This document shows, piece by piece, positions 38,090 to 46,890 of a stretch of 64,000 nt of DNA. The first letter of the stretch is position 1. Every line of letters begins with the position of its first letter. Position numbers and translations under genes: made by a program. Source of the stretch: Mesorhizobium australicum WSM2073 (GTDB lineage Bacteria > Pseudomonadota > Alphaproteobacteria > Rhizobiales > Rhizobiaceae); NCBI RefSeq assembly GCF_000230995.2, contig NC_019973.1:2122001-2186000 (forward strand), written 5' to 3'. Below the pieces are notes generated by a model, which ran no database searches, had not been told where the DNA came from, and saw nothing but the letters and a program-made list of their open reading frames with translations.

Positions 38090-38166
38090 TGGTAGCGGGA
38101 GAGGGACTTGAACCCCCGACCCCAGGATTATGATTCCCGTGCTCTAACCAACTGAGCTACCCCGCC
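38090..38166 (-). tRNA. tRNA-Met (anticodon CAT), probably elongator
   Basis: On the minus strand a complete cloverleaf runs from GGCGGGG at 38166 to an encoded CCA at 38090. The anticodon loop reads ATCATAA with anticodon CAT, the D arm reads AGCTCAGTTGGTTAGAGC, and the T arm GGGGGTTCAAGTCCCTC. The 5' base pairs G1-U72, unlike the unpaired C1-A72 of initiator tRNA, so elongator Met is favoured. Ile-CAT is not formally excluded. Confidence 0.93.
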
Positions 38167-38404
38167 AGGGCGGCGACAGGCCCGAAATCCGCCTTAAATC
38201 GAAAGGCATTTCGAGGCGTTCGCCAAGGTCGCGCGGATATAAGGTTGGGAGGGCGAGCCTGTCAAGCTTCGATGCATTCGATATCAGGGCTATTCTCGAT
38301 GGGGAAAAGCTTTGCCGCACGAACAGCTGGTTGGTGCCGCCGGGGTTGAGTTCGACGGGGCACGTCGCTATGTCTCGGCCACGAGTTTTTAGAGTTTGAA
38401 ACAG

Positions 38405-39370
38405 ATGAAGCCGCGCATTGCAGTCCTCGGTTGCGGATACTGGGGCTCCAACCACATCCGCACCCTCAAGGCGCTCGGCGCATTGCACGCGGTTTCCGAC
38501 ACCAATCGGGCTCGCGCCGAAGGTTTCGCCAGCGAACAGGACTGCCTGGCGATCGAGCCGGACCAACTGTTCGTCCGCGATGACATCGACGCCATCATCA
38601 TGGCCTTGCCGCCGCAGTTCCATGCCGATCTTGCCGTGCGCGCCGTCGAGAACGGCAAGGACGTGCTGGTGGAAAAACCGATCGCGCTGACGGTGGCCGA
38701 TGCCGAACGCTCGGTGCAGGCGGCCAAGGACAATAGCCGCGTGTTCATGGTCGGCCATGTCCTGCGTTTCCATCCCGCCTTCGAGACGTTGAAAGGGCTG
38801 ATCGACAAGGGCGAGCTCGGCGAGGTCCGCTACATCCATTCGCACCGGCTGGGGCTTGGCAAGTTCCATACCGAGAACGATGCGCTATGGGACCTGGCGC
38901 CGCACGATCTGTCGATGATCCTGGCCATCACCGGCACCGAGCCGATCGAGGTGCGCGGCGAGGGAGCGGCACTCCTCGACAATCTCAGCGATTTCGCGCA
39001 TCTGCACATGCGCTTTCCCAACGGACTGCGCAGCCATCTTTTCACATCGCGGCTCAACCCCTATCGCGAGCGGCGGCTGACCGTGGTCGGAACCAAGGCG
39101 ATGGCGGTGTTCGACGATGTCGAGCCATGGGAGCGCAAGCTTGCGGTCTACCGCCACGCCGTGTGGCAGGACAGCGGCCAGTGGGCATTCACCACCAATG
39201 AGCCGTCCTATGTCGCGGTTGCCCAGGGCATGCCGCTGACGCGCGAACTGGAGCACTTCATCCACTGCATCGAAACGCGCGCCGAACCACGCACCAGCGG
39301 CGAGGAAGCGATCAGGGTGCTGCGCATCCTGACGGCCGGCACCGTCACCCACACCAAATCCACGGCCTGA
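38405..39370 (+). CDS. Gfo/Idh/MocA-family NAD(P)-dependent oxidoreductase
   Basis: 321 residues. N-terminal Rossmann motif IAVLGCGYWGSNHIRTLKALG, the EKPIA motif in LVEKPIALTVADAERS, and a C-terminal alpha/beta domain with WDLAPHDLSM. The EKPIA Lys and the H of APHD are the usual active-site residues. Relatives in polysaccharide clusters oxidise UDP-sugars, but no sugar genes are nearby, so the substrate is unknown. The ATG at 38405 is used rather than a TTG nine bases earlier. Confidence 0.82.
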   Translation: MKPRIAVLGCGYWGSNHIRTLKALGALHAVSDTNRARAEGFASEQDCLAIEPDQLFVRDDIDAIIMALPPQFHADLAVRAVENGKDVLVEKPIALTVADAERSVQAAKDNSRVFMVGHVLRFHPAFETLKGLIDKGELGEVRYIHSHRLGLGKFHTENDALWDLAPHDLSMILAITGTEPIEVRGEGAALLDNLSDFAHLHMRFPNGLRSHLFTSRLNPYRERRLTVVGTKAMAVFDDVEPWERKLAVYRHAVWQDSGQWAFTTNEPSYVAVAQGMPLTRELEHFIHCIETRAEPRTSGEEAIRVLRILTAGTVTHTKSTA

Positions 39371-39426
39371 AGGAAGGCTACGTCGTACTGGTACGTCGCA
39401 CTCCTGGTACGATGGCCAGGGGAGAG

Positions 39427-40617
39427 CTACTCGGCGGGAACTTGCGCCGGCTTCGCGGCCAGCCGGCTCAGCATCGCTTCGGCTTCGGCGCCGCGCTCGG
39501 AGCGCACGATGAAGCCGCCGCCGAAGACACGGGCCTCGTTGCCGTCGTCGGAATAGAGCACGCAGGCCTGTCCAGGCGCGATGCCGGATTCACCGTCGGC
39601 CAGTTCGACCGAGGCCACACCTGCCTCGTGACGCAGCACGGCCGGCCGTGGCGGCCTGGTCGAGCGCACCTTGGCGAACAGCTCGATGCCGCCGGCGGGC
39701 ACATCGGCGAGGCCTCCGTCTCCCAGCCAGTTCATGTTGCGCAGATAGATCTTGTGCGTCTCCAACGCCTCGCGCGGGCCGACCACGACACGGGCGCGCT
39801 CGGCGTCGAGATGGACGACATAGAGCGGCTCGCCGGACGCGATGCCGATGCCACGGCGCTGGCCGATCGTGTAGCGCAGAATGCCCTCGTGGCGACCGAG
39901 CACGCGGCCGTCGATATGAACGATGTCGCCTGGGTTGGCGGCAGTCGGCTTCAGCTTGGCGATGATGTCGGAATATTTGCCTTGCGGCACGAAGCAGATG
40001 TCCTGGCTGTCCTGCTTGGCGGCCACCGTCAGCCCCATCTCCTCGGCGATGGCGCGAACCTGGGGCTTCGACAGGCCGCCGAGCGGAAAGCGCAGGTAGT
40101 CGATCTGCGCCTGCGTGGTGGCGAACAGGAAATAGCTCTGGTCGCGGTCGGCATCGACCGGCCGGTAAAGCGCCCGGTGGGCGCCATTGGCGCCGGAGCG
40201 GATGTAGTGGCCGGTGGCCAGCGCGTCGGCGCCGAGATCCTTGGCCGTGGCCAGGAGATCGGCGAACTTGACCGTTTGGTTGCAGGAAACGCAAGGAATG
40301 GGGGTTTCGCCGGCGACGTAGCTCTCGGCGAACGGATCGATGACCGCCTTGCGGAACCGCTCCTCGTAATCGAGCACATAATGGGGAATACCCAGCGTCT
40401 CGGAAACGCGACGGGCATCGTCGATGTCCTGGCCGGCGCAGCATGAGCCGGCCCGATGCGTTGCCGCACCATGATCATAGAGCTGCAAGGTGACGCCGAC
40501 GACATCGTAGCCCTCGCGCTTCAACAAGCCGGCGACCACTGATGAATCGACGCCGCCCGACATGGCGACGACGACGCGGGTCTCTTCGGGACGTGTGGGA
40601 AGGTCGAGACTGTTCAT
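39427..40617 (-). CDS. mnmA: tRNA-specific 2-thiouridylase MnmA
   Basis: 396 residues. It thiolates U34 of Lys, Glu and Gln tRNAs. The ATP PP-loop is [17 protein letters not shown]. The catalytic Cys region is [10 protein letters not shown], and [19 protein letters not shown] and [10 protein letters not shown] are family hallmarks. The start chosen is the ATG ending at 40617; the reading frame continues upstream without family similarity. It reads away from sciP, sharing a 283-bp spacer. Confidence 0.95.
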   Translation of the reverse strand: MNSLDLPTRPEETRVVVAMSGGVDSSVVAGLLKREGYDVVGVTLQLYDHGAATHRAGSCCAGQDIDDARRVSETLGIPHYVLDYEERFRKAVIDPFAESYVAGETPIPCVSCNQTVKFADLLATAKDLGADALATGHYIRSGANGAHRALYRPVDADRDQSYFLFATTQAQIDYLRFPLGGLSKPQVRAIAEEMGLTVAAKQDSQDICFVPQGKYSDIIAKLKPTAANPGDIVHIDGRVLGRHEGILRYTIGQRRGIGIASGEPLYVVHLDAERARVVVGPREALETHKIYLRNMNWLGDGGLADVPAGGIELFAKVRSTRPPRPAVLRHEAGVASVELADGESGIAPGQACVLYSDDGNEARVFGGGFIVRSERGAEAEAMLSRLAAKPAQVPAE

Positions 40618-40900
40618 GGTGCTTTCATTTCGCGGCAGCTCAATGCCAATGTCGAGAATATAGGTCAAGCTTTCATGCGGCGCCAGCTTGCAGGACGACC
40701 CCGGCGTGGCGGACACTGCGAACGGGCACATTTCTCCCGGCTAAAACGGGGCTTCCGGCCGCATATTTCAAATGCCCGCTAAAAGACTAACGCGGCGTTC
40801 ACGATCCTTACCTAGTCATTAGGGTCTGCTTAGGCAATTTTTAAAGCTGTGGCGGTAACGTGGCGGGGATTGGGTCTTTGAGTTTTTTGTAGAGAGTACG

Positions 40901-41176
40901 ATGACCGATCTGGTTAGACCTAGAGTCAAATATGTTATCGGGCCTGACGGCAGCCCTCTCACGATTGCCGATCTGCCGCCGACGAACACGCGTCGCTGGG
41001 TTATCCGGCGCAAGGCGGAGGTGGTTGCAGCAGTGCGCGGCGGGCTTTTGAGCCTTGAAGAGGCATGCCAGCGCTACAAGCTGACCACGGAGGAATTCCT
41101 GTCCTGGCAAGCGTCGATCGACGAATATGGCCTTGCCGGGCTGCGCACCACGCGTATCCAGCAATACCGGCACTAG
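40901..41176 (+). CDS. sciP: CtrA inhibitor SciP (DUF1153)
   Basis: 91-residue helix-turn-helix protein. In Caulobacter SciP binds CtrA and blocks recruitment of RNA polymerase, limiting CtrA-activated genes in G1. Visible hallmarks are KYVIGPDGSPLTIADLPP, NTRRWVIRRKAEVVAAVRGG and LSLEEACQRYKLTTEEFLSW. It stands alone with its own terminator 18 bp after the stop, and lies 1.4 kb from ctrA, the gene whose product it restrains. Confidence 0.93.
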   Translation: MTDLVRPRVKYVIGPDGSPLTIADLPPTNTRRWVIRRKAEVVAAVRGGLLSLEEACQRYKLTTEEFLSWQASIDEYGLAGLRTTRIQQYRH

Positions 41177-41194
41177 GCCGGTCTCACCACAAGC

Positions 41195-41220
41195 AAAGGG
41201 CGCGGCATGCCGCGCCCTTT
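41195..41220 (+). terminator. Intrinsic terminator of sciP
   Basis: AAAGGGCGCGGCA is followed directly by its perfect inverse, giving a 26-base palindrome whose 3' arm ends in TTTGCTTT. It begins 18 bp after the sciP stop codon. Confidence 0.75.
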
Positions 41221-41237
41221 GCTTTCAGTGTCGCCGC

Positions 41238-41369
41238 TCAGACCGTCAGCGCTACCTTGCCGATCGGCTTGGTTGCGAGAAAGGCGTCGGCGGCTCCCGC
41301 CTGGTCGAGTGGAAAAGTCCTGGCGACAGGGACGGCAGGCTTTTGCGCGTCGATCAACCCGGCAAGCCC
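41238..41369 (-). pseudogene. Truncated tail of a zinc-type/quinone oxidoreductase (MDR family)
   Basis: The minus strand encodes about 43 residues ending in a stop: GLIDAQKPAVPVARTFPLDQ, then AGAADAFLATKPIGKVALTV. This is the characteristic C-terminus of MDR quinone reductases and alcohol dehydrogenases (..RTFPL..A..A......GKV.L.V). Upstream the frame degenerates with no Rossmann fold, so only the last part of the gene survives. It abuts a regulator tail on the opposite strand. Confidence 0.6.
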
Positions 41370-41396
41370 TCGCGGTCGGGCACCACCGACATGCGC

Positions 41397-41525
41397 TCGA
41401 CCCTGATATCGCGCGAACTGGCGTCGGCGCGCTGCGCAAAGGCTGGCTGCGCAATGGCGCGCTTGCCACGCGTCGAACATGAACTGACCGAACTCGGCCA
41501 TAACCTGGCCGGACTGCTTGCCTAG
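41397..41525 (+). pseudogene. Truncated tail of an HxlR-type regulator
   Basis: The plus strand encodes a short tail with LISRELASA and PRVEHELTELGHNLAGLLA before a stop, matching the HxlR family end (PPRVEYELTELG.SL). The sequence between these pieces looks frame-shifted, and the winged-helix start is missing. HxlR genes are often divergent from quinone oxidoreductases, as would have been the case here. Confidence 0.5.
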
Positions 41526-41717
41526 ATCAGATCACGGGCGGAGCAGCTGCGCCTGATATTAGGGATGCCCGGGCGAGGGCCAGCGCCAGAAAGGAGGATT
41601 GGGCGGCGTAGGTCTTGCGTGCCAGCACCGCTTCCGCGGCGGCTTGCTGTTGCCGGTTCGAGCTGTCGCCTGGCAGGGCGCGCGCTTGTACGCCAAATAG
41701 CGCCGATGTCGGCCGAC

Positions 41718-42095
41718 TCAGCCGATCATGGCGCTGCGGCCGCCAGTTTCGGTCTCGCGAACCTTGGTATCGCGCGATTCCAGCATCTCAGCCTTGGAAA
41801 GCTCCGCTTCAGCTTCGCCGAGTAATGATTCGGCGGCGCTTCGCTGCTGGGCGAGGTCGCCTTGCGAGTTCCTGAGATTGTCGCGGCGCAGGCGCGCCGC
41901 CTTGGCGAAGGTCGGATAGGCGAAATGATTGATATCTGTGATGCCGGCTTTCTTTTCCTCGGCGGTGATCTGAAGCTCCAATTCGACGGCCATGCGCTCG
42001 AACTCGGCGATCATCGTGTCGAGCTGCAGCAGCTGGCGCCGCTTCTCATTCACCTGAAATTGCTTCAGCCGAACGAGGTTTTCACGTGACTTCAT
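41718..42095 (-). CDS. fliJ: Flagellar export chaperone FliJ
   Basis: 125 residues, nearly all predicted helix and coiled coil (MKSRENLVRLKQFQVNEKRRQ-like start, then EFERMAVELELQITAEEKKA and AAESLLGEAEAELSKAEMLE). FliJ is a soluble part of the flagellar type III export apparatus that links the FliI ATPase to FlhA. The start at 42095 has GGGAG upstream and keeps the family N-terminus. It is divergent from ctrA, the master regulator of flagellar genes, and shares the 451-bp control region. No other flagellar gene is in the window. Confidence 0.85.
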   Translation of the reverse strand: MKSRENLVRLKQFQVNEKRRQLLQLDTMIAEFERMAVELELQITAEEKKAGITDINHFAYPTFAKAARLRRDNLRNSQGDLAQQRSAAESLLGEAEAELSKAEMLESRDTKVRETETGGRSAMIG

Positions 42096-42225
42096 GATTC
42101 GGTACTCCCGGAAACGCACACCCGCACATATCGTCCAAACCACCTGGAAAGGTCCAAGCGCTGCCCGTATCCACCGGCTTTCCCCGCACTATGGGAAACA
42201 AAACCCTAAAGTTTTTTGCCGACGG

Positions 42226-42461
42226 TAACCATTCGTTTACGGGCATTGTTAATCATACGGGTCAGGGCTTAAGGCCGGGTAAAAATTCCGGCCGCCGAAG
42301 CGAAGCCGCGTCGATGAGTCCCTGGAGTCACTTAGTCCGGGTTATTAATGTGCTGCATTAGGAATTTTGGTCTGTGATTCGTTATTAGATTCAAGAGGGT
42401 GTAGAAAGGGGTTAAAAAATCTGATACCGTATTGGACGGGAAATTAGGTTTTGTTAACCAT
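42226..42461. promoter_or_regulatory. ctrA/fliJ control region: CtrA-like boxes and clustered CcrM (GANTC) sites
   Basis: CtrA-type half-sites are present as TAACCAT (42226-42232), TTAATCAT (42249-42256) and TTAACCAT (42454-42461). Four CcrM methylation sites lie within 77 bp: GAGTC at 42316 and 42325, GATTC at 42376 and 42388; another GATTC touches the fliJ start (42096-42100). In Caulobacter and Brucella, ctrA is controlled by its own product and by GANTC methylation. The 451-bp gap holds no gene. Confidence 0.6.
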
Positions 42462-42546
42462 TCGATGGCAGCCTCTGCACAAGGCAACCACTGCTCCGGG
42501 ACAGGACGGGTCGTGAAATGGTCCGGCGGCAGAAAAGGGGAATGAA

Positions 42547-43242
42547 ATGCGTGTTCTGCTGATAGAAGATGACAGTGCAACCGCACAAAGCATCGAGCTG
42601 ATGCTGAAATCGGAAAGTTTCAACGTCTATACGACAGACCTCGGCGAAGAGGGTGTCGATCTGGGCAAGCTCTACGACTACGACATCATCCTTCTCGATC
42701 TCAACCTGCCGGACATGTCCGGCTACGAGGTCTTGAGAACGCTTCGCCTCTCCAAGGTAAAGACGCCCATCCTCATCCTCTCCGGCATGGCCGGCATCGA
42801 GGACAAGGTACGCGGCCTCGGCTTCGGCGCCGACGACTACATGACCAAGCCGTTCCACAAGGACGAGCTGGTGGCGCGCATCCACGCCATCGTGCGCCGC
42901 TCGAAGGGACACGCCCAGTCGGTCATCACCACCGGTGACCTGGTGGTCAACCTCGACGCCAAGACCGTCGAAGTCGGCGGCCAGCGCGTGCACCTCACCG
43001 GCAAGGAATACCAGATGCTGGAGCTGCTCTCGCTGCGCAAGGGCACCACGCTCACCAAGGAAATGTTCCTCAACCACCTCTATGGCGGCATGGACGAGCC
43101 GGAATTGAAGATCATCGACGTCTTCATCTGCAAGCTGCGCAAGAAGCTCGACGCCGCGTCCGGGGGCCAGAACTACATCGAGACTGTCTGGGGCCGCGGC
43201 TATGTGCTGCGCGAACCGGAAGATATCCGCGTCAGCGCCTGA
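42547..43242 (+). CDS. ctrA: Cell-cycle master response regulator CtrA
   Basis: 231 residues, OmpR-type. The receiver domain has phospho-acceptor Asp51 ([11 protein letters not shown]) and the usual Lys in [10 protein letters not shown]. The C-terminal winged helix (about 125-225) includes [20 protein letters not shown] and [21 protein letters not shown]. It controls division, DNA methylation and flagellum genes, and is phosphorylated through ChpT, encoded 740 bp downstream. The C-terminus ends RVSA, lacking a clear hydrophobic AA degron but similar to other Rhizobiales CtrA. A strong terminator follows. Confidence 0.97.
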   Translation: MRVLLIEDDSATAQSIELMLKSESFNVYTTDLGEEGVDLGKLYDYDIILLDLNLPDMSGYEVLRTLRLSKVKTPILILSGMAGIEDKVRGLGFGADDYMTKPFHKDELVARIHAIVRRSKGHAQSVITTGDLVVNLDAKTVEVGGQRVHLTGKEYQMLELLSLRKGTTLTKEMFLNHLYGGMDEPELKIIDVFICKLRKKLDAASGGQNYIETVWGRGYVLREPEDIRVSA

Positions 43243-43264
43243 GCGCAGTCGGCAACGCACTTCT

Positions 43265-43292
43265 AAAAAACCCGGCTTGGCCGGGTTTTTTT
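43265..43292. terminator. Bidirectional intrinsic terminator after ctrA
   Basis: AAAAAACCCGGC and GCCGGGTTTTTTT surround a TTG loop, 22 bp after the ctrA stop. Runs of A and T on both sides let it serve the convergent response-regulator gene as well. Confidence 0.9.
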
Positions 43293-43365
43293 GCATTGTG
43301 GAGCAATTATTTGTTTTTGTGCGACACGACAGACCACCGCGCGGTTTGCCTGGAACAGCTTCCGT

Positions 43366-43734
43366 TCAGGCAGCGATTTTCAAGGCGCGAAAACGTTCGA
43401 GGAGTTGCGGGCGATTGAAGGGCTTCAACAGATAGCCCTGGGCGCCGGCGCGCTTGGCTCGCATGATCGACGCGATATCGAGTTCGACCAGCGAGATCAG
43501 GATCTGCGGCCGGATCGGGCTTTCCATGGCGCGCACGCGCCGGATGAGGTCGACCGCCTGCATATCCGGCAAGGCGCCGTCGATGACGATGATGTCGGGC
43601 ATGTCGGCGGCGCACATCTCCAGTGCGTCAAGCCCGCTGGCCGCCTCGATGACCATCATGTCGGAACCGCCCAGGATGCGTTTTGCAACCTTCCTGATGA
43701 CGCTTGAATCGTCGACGAACATGCAGCGTTTCAT
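43366..43734 (-). CDS. Single-domain (CheY-like) response regulator near chpT
   Basis: 122 residues, a receiver domain only. Acidic pocket in MFVDDSS, phospho-acceptor Asp52 (IIVIDGALPDM), a Ser in place of the usual Thr (LISLVE), and Lys in LLKPFNRPQL. No output domain. It lies downstream of chpT on the same strand (248-bp gap) and convergent to ctrA. By position it could take phosphate from ChpT as CpdR does, but its sequence is not obviously CpdR; this remains open. The ATG ending at 43734 is chosen by receiver-domain alignment. Confidence 0.8.
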   Translation of the reverse strand: MKRCMFVDDSSVIRKVAKRILGGSDMMVIEAASGLDALEMCAADMPDIIVIDGALPDMQAVDLIRRVRAMESPIRPQILISLVELDIASIMRAKRAGAQGYLLKPFNRPQLLERFRALKIAA

Positions 43735-43933
43735 TTCCGCGTCCTCTTTGCCCTTGGGCGATCCGGTCGTGCGGGGCATCTACGGCGCAGCCTAGACCGA
43801 TCTGGTAAAGAAGCCGAAAAGCCGTTAGGTAAAATTTTTGCAAAGAAACCGTTCGGCGGGTTTTTCCTTGCGGATGCTTCGGTGTCGACGAGCGGGCAAA
43901 GATCATCGCGCCACGATTGTGGCGTCAATGAAA

Positions 43934-43950
43934 TATTTCAGACTGAAATA
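43934..43950. repeat. Short AT-rich inverted repeat between chpT and the response regulator
   Basis: TATTTCA and TGAAATA flank GAC, a perfect 7-bp inverted repeat 32 bp after the chpT stop on the minus strand and about 200 bp before the regulator start. No T-tract follows. It could be an operator for the response regulator or a weak terminator. Confidence 0.3.
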
Positions 43951-43981
43951 CTTCGTTTGGTCGCGCTGCCGGCGCCGACTT

Positions 43982-44611
43982 TCAGGCCACTGAGAGGACG
44001 ATTTCTTCAGGCGTCGCGTGAATCGAAATCGTCATGTTGGCCTCGCGGGCCAACAGCAGCGTGTAATAAGGTTGCACCGAATGCGCGTCGATCGGCTCTT
44101 CCGGCTTGTGGCCGGAGTGCAGTTCGAGGAATTTCGGCGGCACACGCAGCATCGGCCCGCTTGCCGAAAGCGAAAAACGCGGCTCGGTTTCGAGATTCTC
44201 GAGCGTCACGACCAGCTTGCCGCCGCGCGGAATGGCGGCGTTGGCGACCAGCAGCAGGTTGAGCAGCAGCTTGACCTTGTTCTTGGGCAGCAGCGCACGG
44301 GTTCCATTCCAGACCAATTCCGGCTTTTCGTTCTTGAGGAAGGCGATGGCGACGGCCTCGGCATCTCCGGTGTCGATCATCATGCCCGCCGAGCCGGCCG
44401 CGCCAAAGGCGATGCGGGCGAACTGCAAACGCGCCGAAGCGTTTTTTGCACTCTGACGGATGAGCCGCATGGCGTCTTCGTCGGCGCCGCCCTCGTCGAG
44501 CAGTTCAAGCCCGTTGTTGATCGCGCCGACCGGCGAGATGATGTCGTGGCAGACGCGGCTGCATAAAAGTGCCGCCAGGTCGGGAGCGGTAAGGGTGAAC
44601 AGATCGGCCAT
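43982..44611 (-). CDS. chpT: Histidine phosphotransferase ChpT
   Basis: 209 residues. A DHp-like four-helix bundle with phospho-acceptor His22 in SRVCHDIISPVGAINNGLELL is followed by a degenerate ATPase-like domain (KNKVKLLLNLLLVANAAIPRGG). ChpT relays phosphate from the CckA kinase to CtrA and CpdR. The ATG ending at 44611 has AGGGATTT upstream; a longer start ending at 44638 lacks a ribosome site. CckA itself is not in the window. Confidence 0.92.
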   Translation of the reverse strand: MADLFTLTAPDLAALLCSRVCHDIISPVGAINNGLELLDEGGADEDAMRLIRQSAKNASARLQFARIAFGAAGSAGMMIDTGDAEAVAIAFLKNEKPELVWNGTRALLPKNKVKLLLNLLLVANAAIPRGGKLVVTLENLETEPRFSLSASGPMLRVPPKFLELHSGHKPEEPIDAHSVQPYYTLLLAREANMTISIHATPEEIVLSVA

Positions 44612-44933
44612 CGGCGAAATCCCTGCAAAATCTTCCATTTGACGGCCGAGCGATCGATCTTCGCGCCTGCCCACACGAATCACGCTTCAACCCAAGGCTT
44701 TCTGAATACACAGCGCCCGTGCGTGCAGCAACAAATCCAAAATTGCCGTCATGGCATATGGCGCGTTCACGCAGGCTGCGTGTCCGCTCGAGCGGCCAAG
44801 AGCCTTCGAACCGCCATCTTCATGTGGGAGTTTAATGGTTGAAAAAGGATTACGGCATAGTTTGCCCCTAACAGTCATCCTTAACGGCCGCCTAAAGAGC
44901 CGTACGGATGCGAGGCGTCGGCGAAAGTGCTTC
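44612..44933. other. Divergent spacer between chpT and eipA (322 bp)
   Basis: No gene is seen. It must hold the promoters of both genes. ATGGTTGA (44835-44842) is one base from the inverse CtrA half-site ATGGTTAA, and CTAACAG..CCTTAAC (about 44869-44886) is a second TTAA-like element. These are weak matches. Confidence 0.35.
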
Positions 44934-45533
44934 ATGACGGAGATTGGAAGCATGTTTTCCCGAATCTATGACCGGAGTTTTCTCCGTGTCCTCTCAATGG
45001 CGATCGCGCTCATAGGCGTTCTCGTCTTCTCGACATCGCCCCTGCGGGCGCAGGAGTACACCGCTCAGGAGATTGTCGATTCCGGCCACAAGTTCTTCGG
45101 CGCGACGTCGGGCGGGTTGGCCACCGTCGTGGAGAAGATTTTCGCCTCCTACGGTCTGCCCAATGGCTACCTGCTTGGGGAGGAGGGATCCGGTGCGCTG
45201 ATCGGCGGCCTGACCTATGGCGAAGGCACGCTCTACACCAAGAATGCCGGCGATCACAAAGTGTTCTGGCAAGGCCCGTCGCTGGGCTGGGATTTCGGCG
45301 GCGAGGGGTCACGCGTGATGATGCTGGTCTACAATCTCGACGATGTCGGCAACCTCTACAATCGCTATGGCGGCGTCGCCGGTTCGGCCTATGTGGTGGC
45401 GGGTGTCGGCTTCAACGTGCTGAAGAACAACAATGTGCTGCTGGTGCCGATCCGTACCGGCGTCGGCGCCCGGCTCGGCGTCAATCTGGGCTACCTGAAA
45501 CTGACCGAGCGGGCGACCTGGAATCCGTTCTGA
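44934..45533 (+). CDS. eipA: DUF1134 periplasmic protein, EipA-like envelope integrity factor
   Basis: 199 residues. A membrane/signal segment (FLRVLSMAIALIGVLVFSTSPLRAQ) is followed by the DUF1134 domain: YTAQEIVDSGHKFFGATSGG, IGGLTYGEGTLYTKN, VFWQGPSLGWDFGGEGSRVMM, YGGVAGSAYVVAGVGF. The Brucella member, EipA, is a periplasmic beta-barrel-like protein needed for envelope stress resistance, and its gene is reported to be under CtrA control. Divergent from chpT here. Alternative start: ATG at 44952. Confidence 0.85.
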   Translation: MTEIGSMFSRIYDRSFLRVLSMAIALIGVLVFSTSPLRAQEYTAQEIVDSGHKFFGATSGGLATVVEKIFASYGLPNGYLLGEEGSGALIGGLTYGEGTLYTKNAGDHKVFWQGPSLGWDFGGEGSRVMMLVYNLDDVGNLYNRYGGVAGSAYVVAGVGFNVLKNNNVLLVPIRTGVGARLGVNLGYLKLTERATWNPF

Positions 45534-45665
45534 TCCGGCCGATATGAGCGAATCACGGACGGTTCGACCGGATTCCTCAACCGACGACCCGAATGGGCCG
45601 CGGCAAGCCCTTGCCGCGGTGCCGGATTTCCGCCATGCCAAGATGGCACGGTCCAGCCTTCCAAG

Positions 45666-46844
45666 TTGTCGTCGATAACGGGTAGTCCTTTGGTTCAGTC
45701 GGTCCTGTTCTTTGCCCTCGGCTTTCTCTGTGCCGGCTTTCTGGCGCTGATGGTGGCTCCCGCCGTCTGGCGGCGTGCCGTCGCACTGACCCGCAGGCGC
45801 ATCGAGGCCTCCATTCCGCTGACGCAAGCCGAGATCCAGGCCGACAAGGACCGGATCCGGGCCGAATACGCCATGACGACGCGGCGCCTCGAAATCAACG
45901 TCAAGACGCTGCGCGAGAAGGCGGCCGAACAACTCGTCGAGATCAATCGCGGCCGCGAGGCGCTGAAGGCGCTGGCGGTCGAGCGCACGGACAAGGACCA
46001 CGCGCTCGCCGAACTCGGCGCCAAGAACGAAGCGCTTCGACAGCGCGAAGAGGAACTGCATCGGCTTTCGGAGCGGCTCAAGGAAACCGAACGAAAGCTG
46101 GAAAGGCGGGCGCTCGATCTCGAGAAGCTGGAGCACATGTATGACGACGCCAGTTTTGCCTCCAGCAGCCGCCAGATCGAACTCGTGGCCCGCGAATCCG
46201 AATTGCAGAAGCTTGCCAGCGATATCGTGCTGCTGCGCGGCCAGCGCAAGGAAGCGGATCGGCGCAGCCAGGAGATCGTGGCCGAAAGCAAGGCCGCGCG
46301 CGATGCCCTGAAGGCCGAGAAGAAAAGGGCCGCTGAACTCGACAAGAAGGTCCAGCGGCTGCTCGCAACGCTCGCCGACCGTGAGGACAAGCTTGATCGG
46401 CGGGAAAAGGAATTGGCGCGGTTGCGGGAAAAATCGAAAACCGAGGACGGCGCACCGGCCCTGCGGCTGGTCGGCAAGCCAGATGAGCCGGCCCGGCACG
46501 AGGAGGCCGGCAAGCGCGACGATTTGGACCGGGCGATTGCCAAGCTTGACGGCGACCGCGAACGGCTGGAGGCCAGGCTGACGGCGCTGGCGCGCGAGAA
46601 CAAGCGCCTCAAGGCGGATCTCGGCGCCGCGGCATCGTCGGGTTTGACGAACGGCAATGGTGCCGCGCTGCGCGAGCAGATGAATGAGCTGGCGGCGGAG
46701 GTGGTCCACCTGACGGCCAAGCTCGAAGGCCCCGATTCACCAATCGCCAAGGCGCTCGCCGCGCCGCAGGACAATCGCTCTGCCGGCAACGACCGCAGCC
46801 TCGCCGATCGCGTGCGCGCCTTGCAGAAAGCAGAAGCCAACTGA
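45666..46844 (+). CDS. Membrane-anchored coiled-coil protein of unknown function
   Basis: About 392 residues. One N-terminal membrane helix (VLFFALGFLCAGFLALMVA, about 13-31) is followed by a cationic stretch (WRRAVALTRRRIEAS) and then almost continuous heptad coiled coil (about 60-270 and 300-370), rich in E, K, R and L. No ATG opens the frame; a TTG at 45666 or at 45690 must serve. Similar proteins occur across Rhizobiales without known role; a structural or cell-shape function is possible. Confidence 0.75.
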   Translation: MSSITGSPLVQSVLFFALGFLCAGFLALMVAPAVWRRAVALTRRRIEASIPLTQAEIQADKDRIRAEYAMTTRRLEINVKTLREKAAEQLVEINRGREALKALAVERTDKDHALAELGAKNEALRQREEELHRLSERLKETERKLERRALDLEKLEHMYDDASFASSSRQIELVARESELQKLASDIVLLRGQRKEADRRSQEIVAESKAARDALKAEKKRAAELDKKVQRLLATLADREDKLDRREKELARLREKSKTEDGAPALRLVGKPDEPARHEEAGKRDDLDRAIAKLDGDRERLEARLTALARENKRLKADLGAAASSGLTNGNGAALREQMNELAAEVVHLTAKLEGPDSPIAKALAAPQDNRSAGNDRSLADRVRALQKAEAN

Positions 46845-46890
46845 CGCCGTGCAGGCTGACGCTTTCGCCGTGTCCTGGCTCACATGATCG

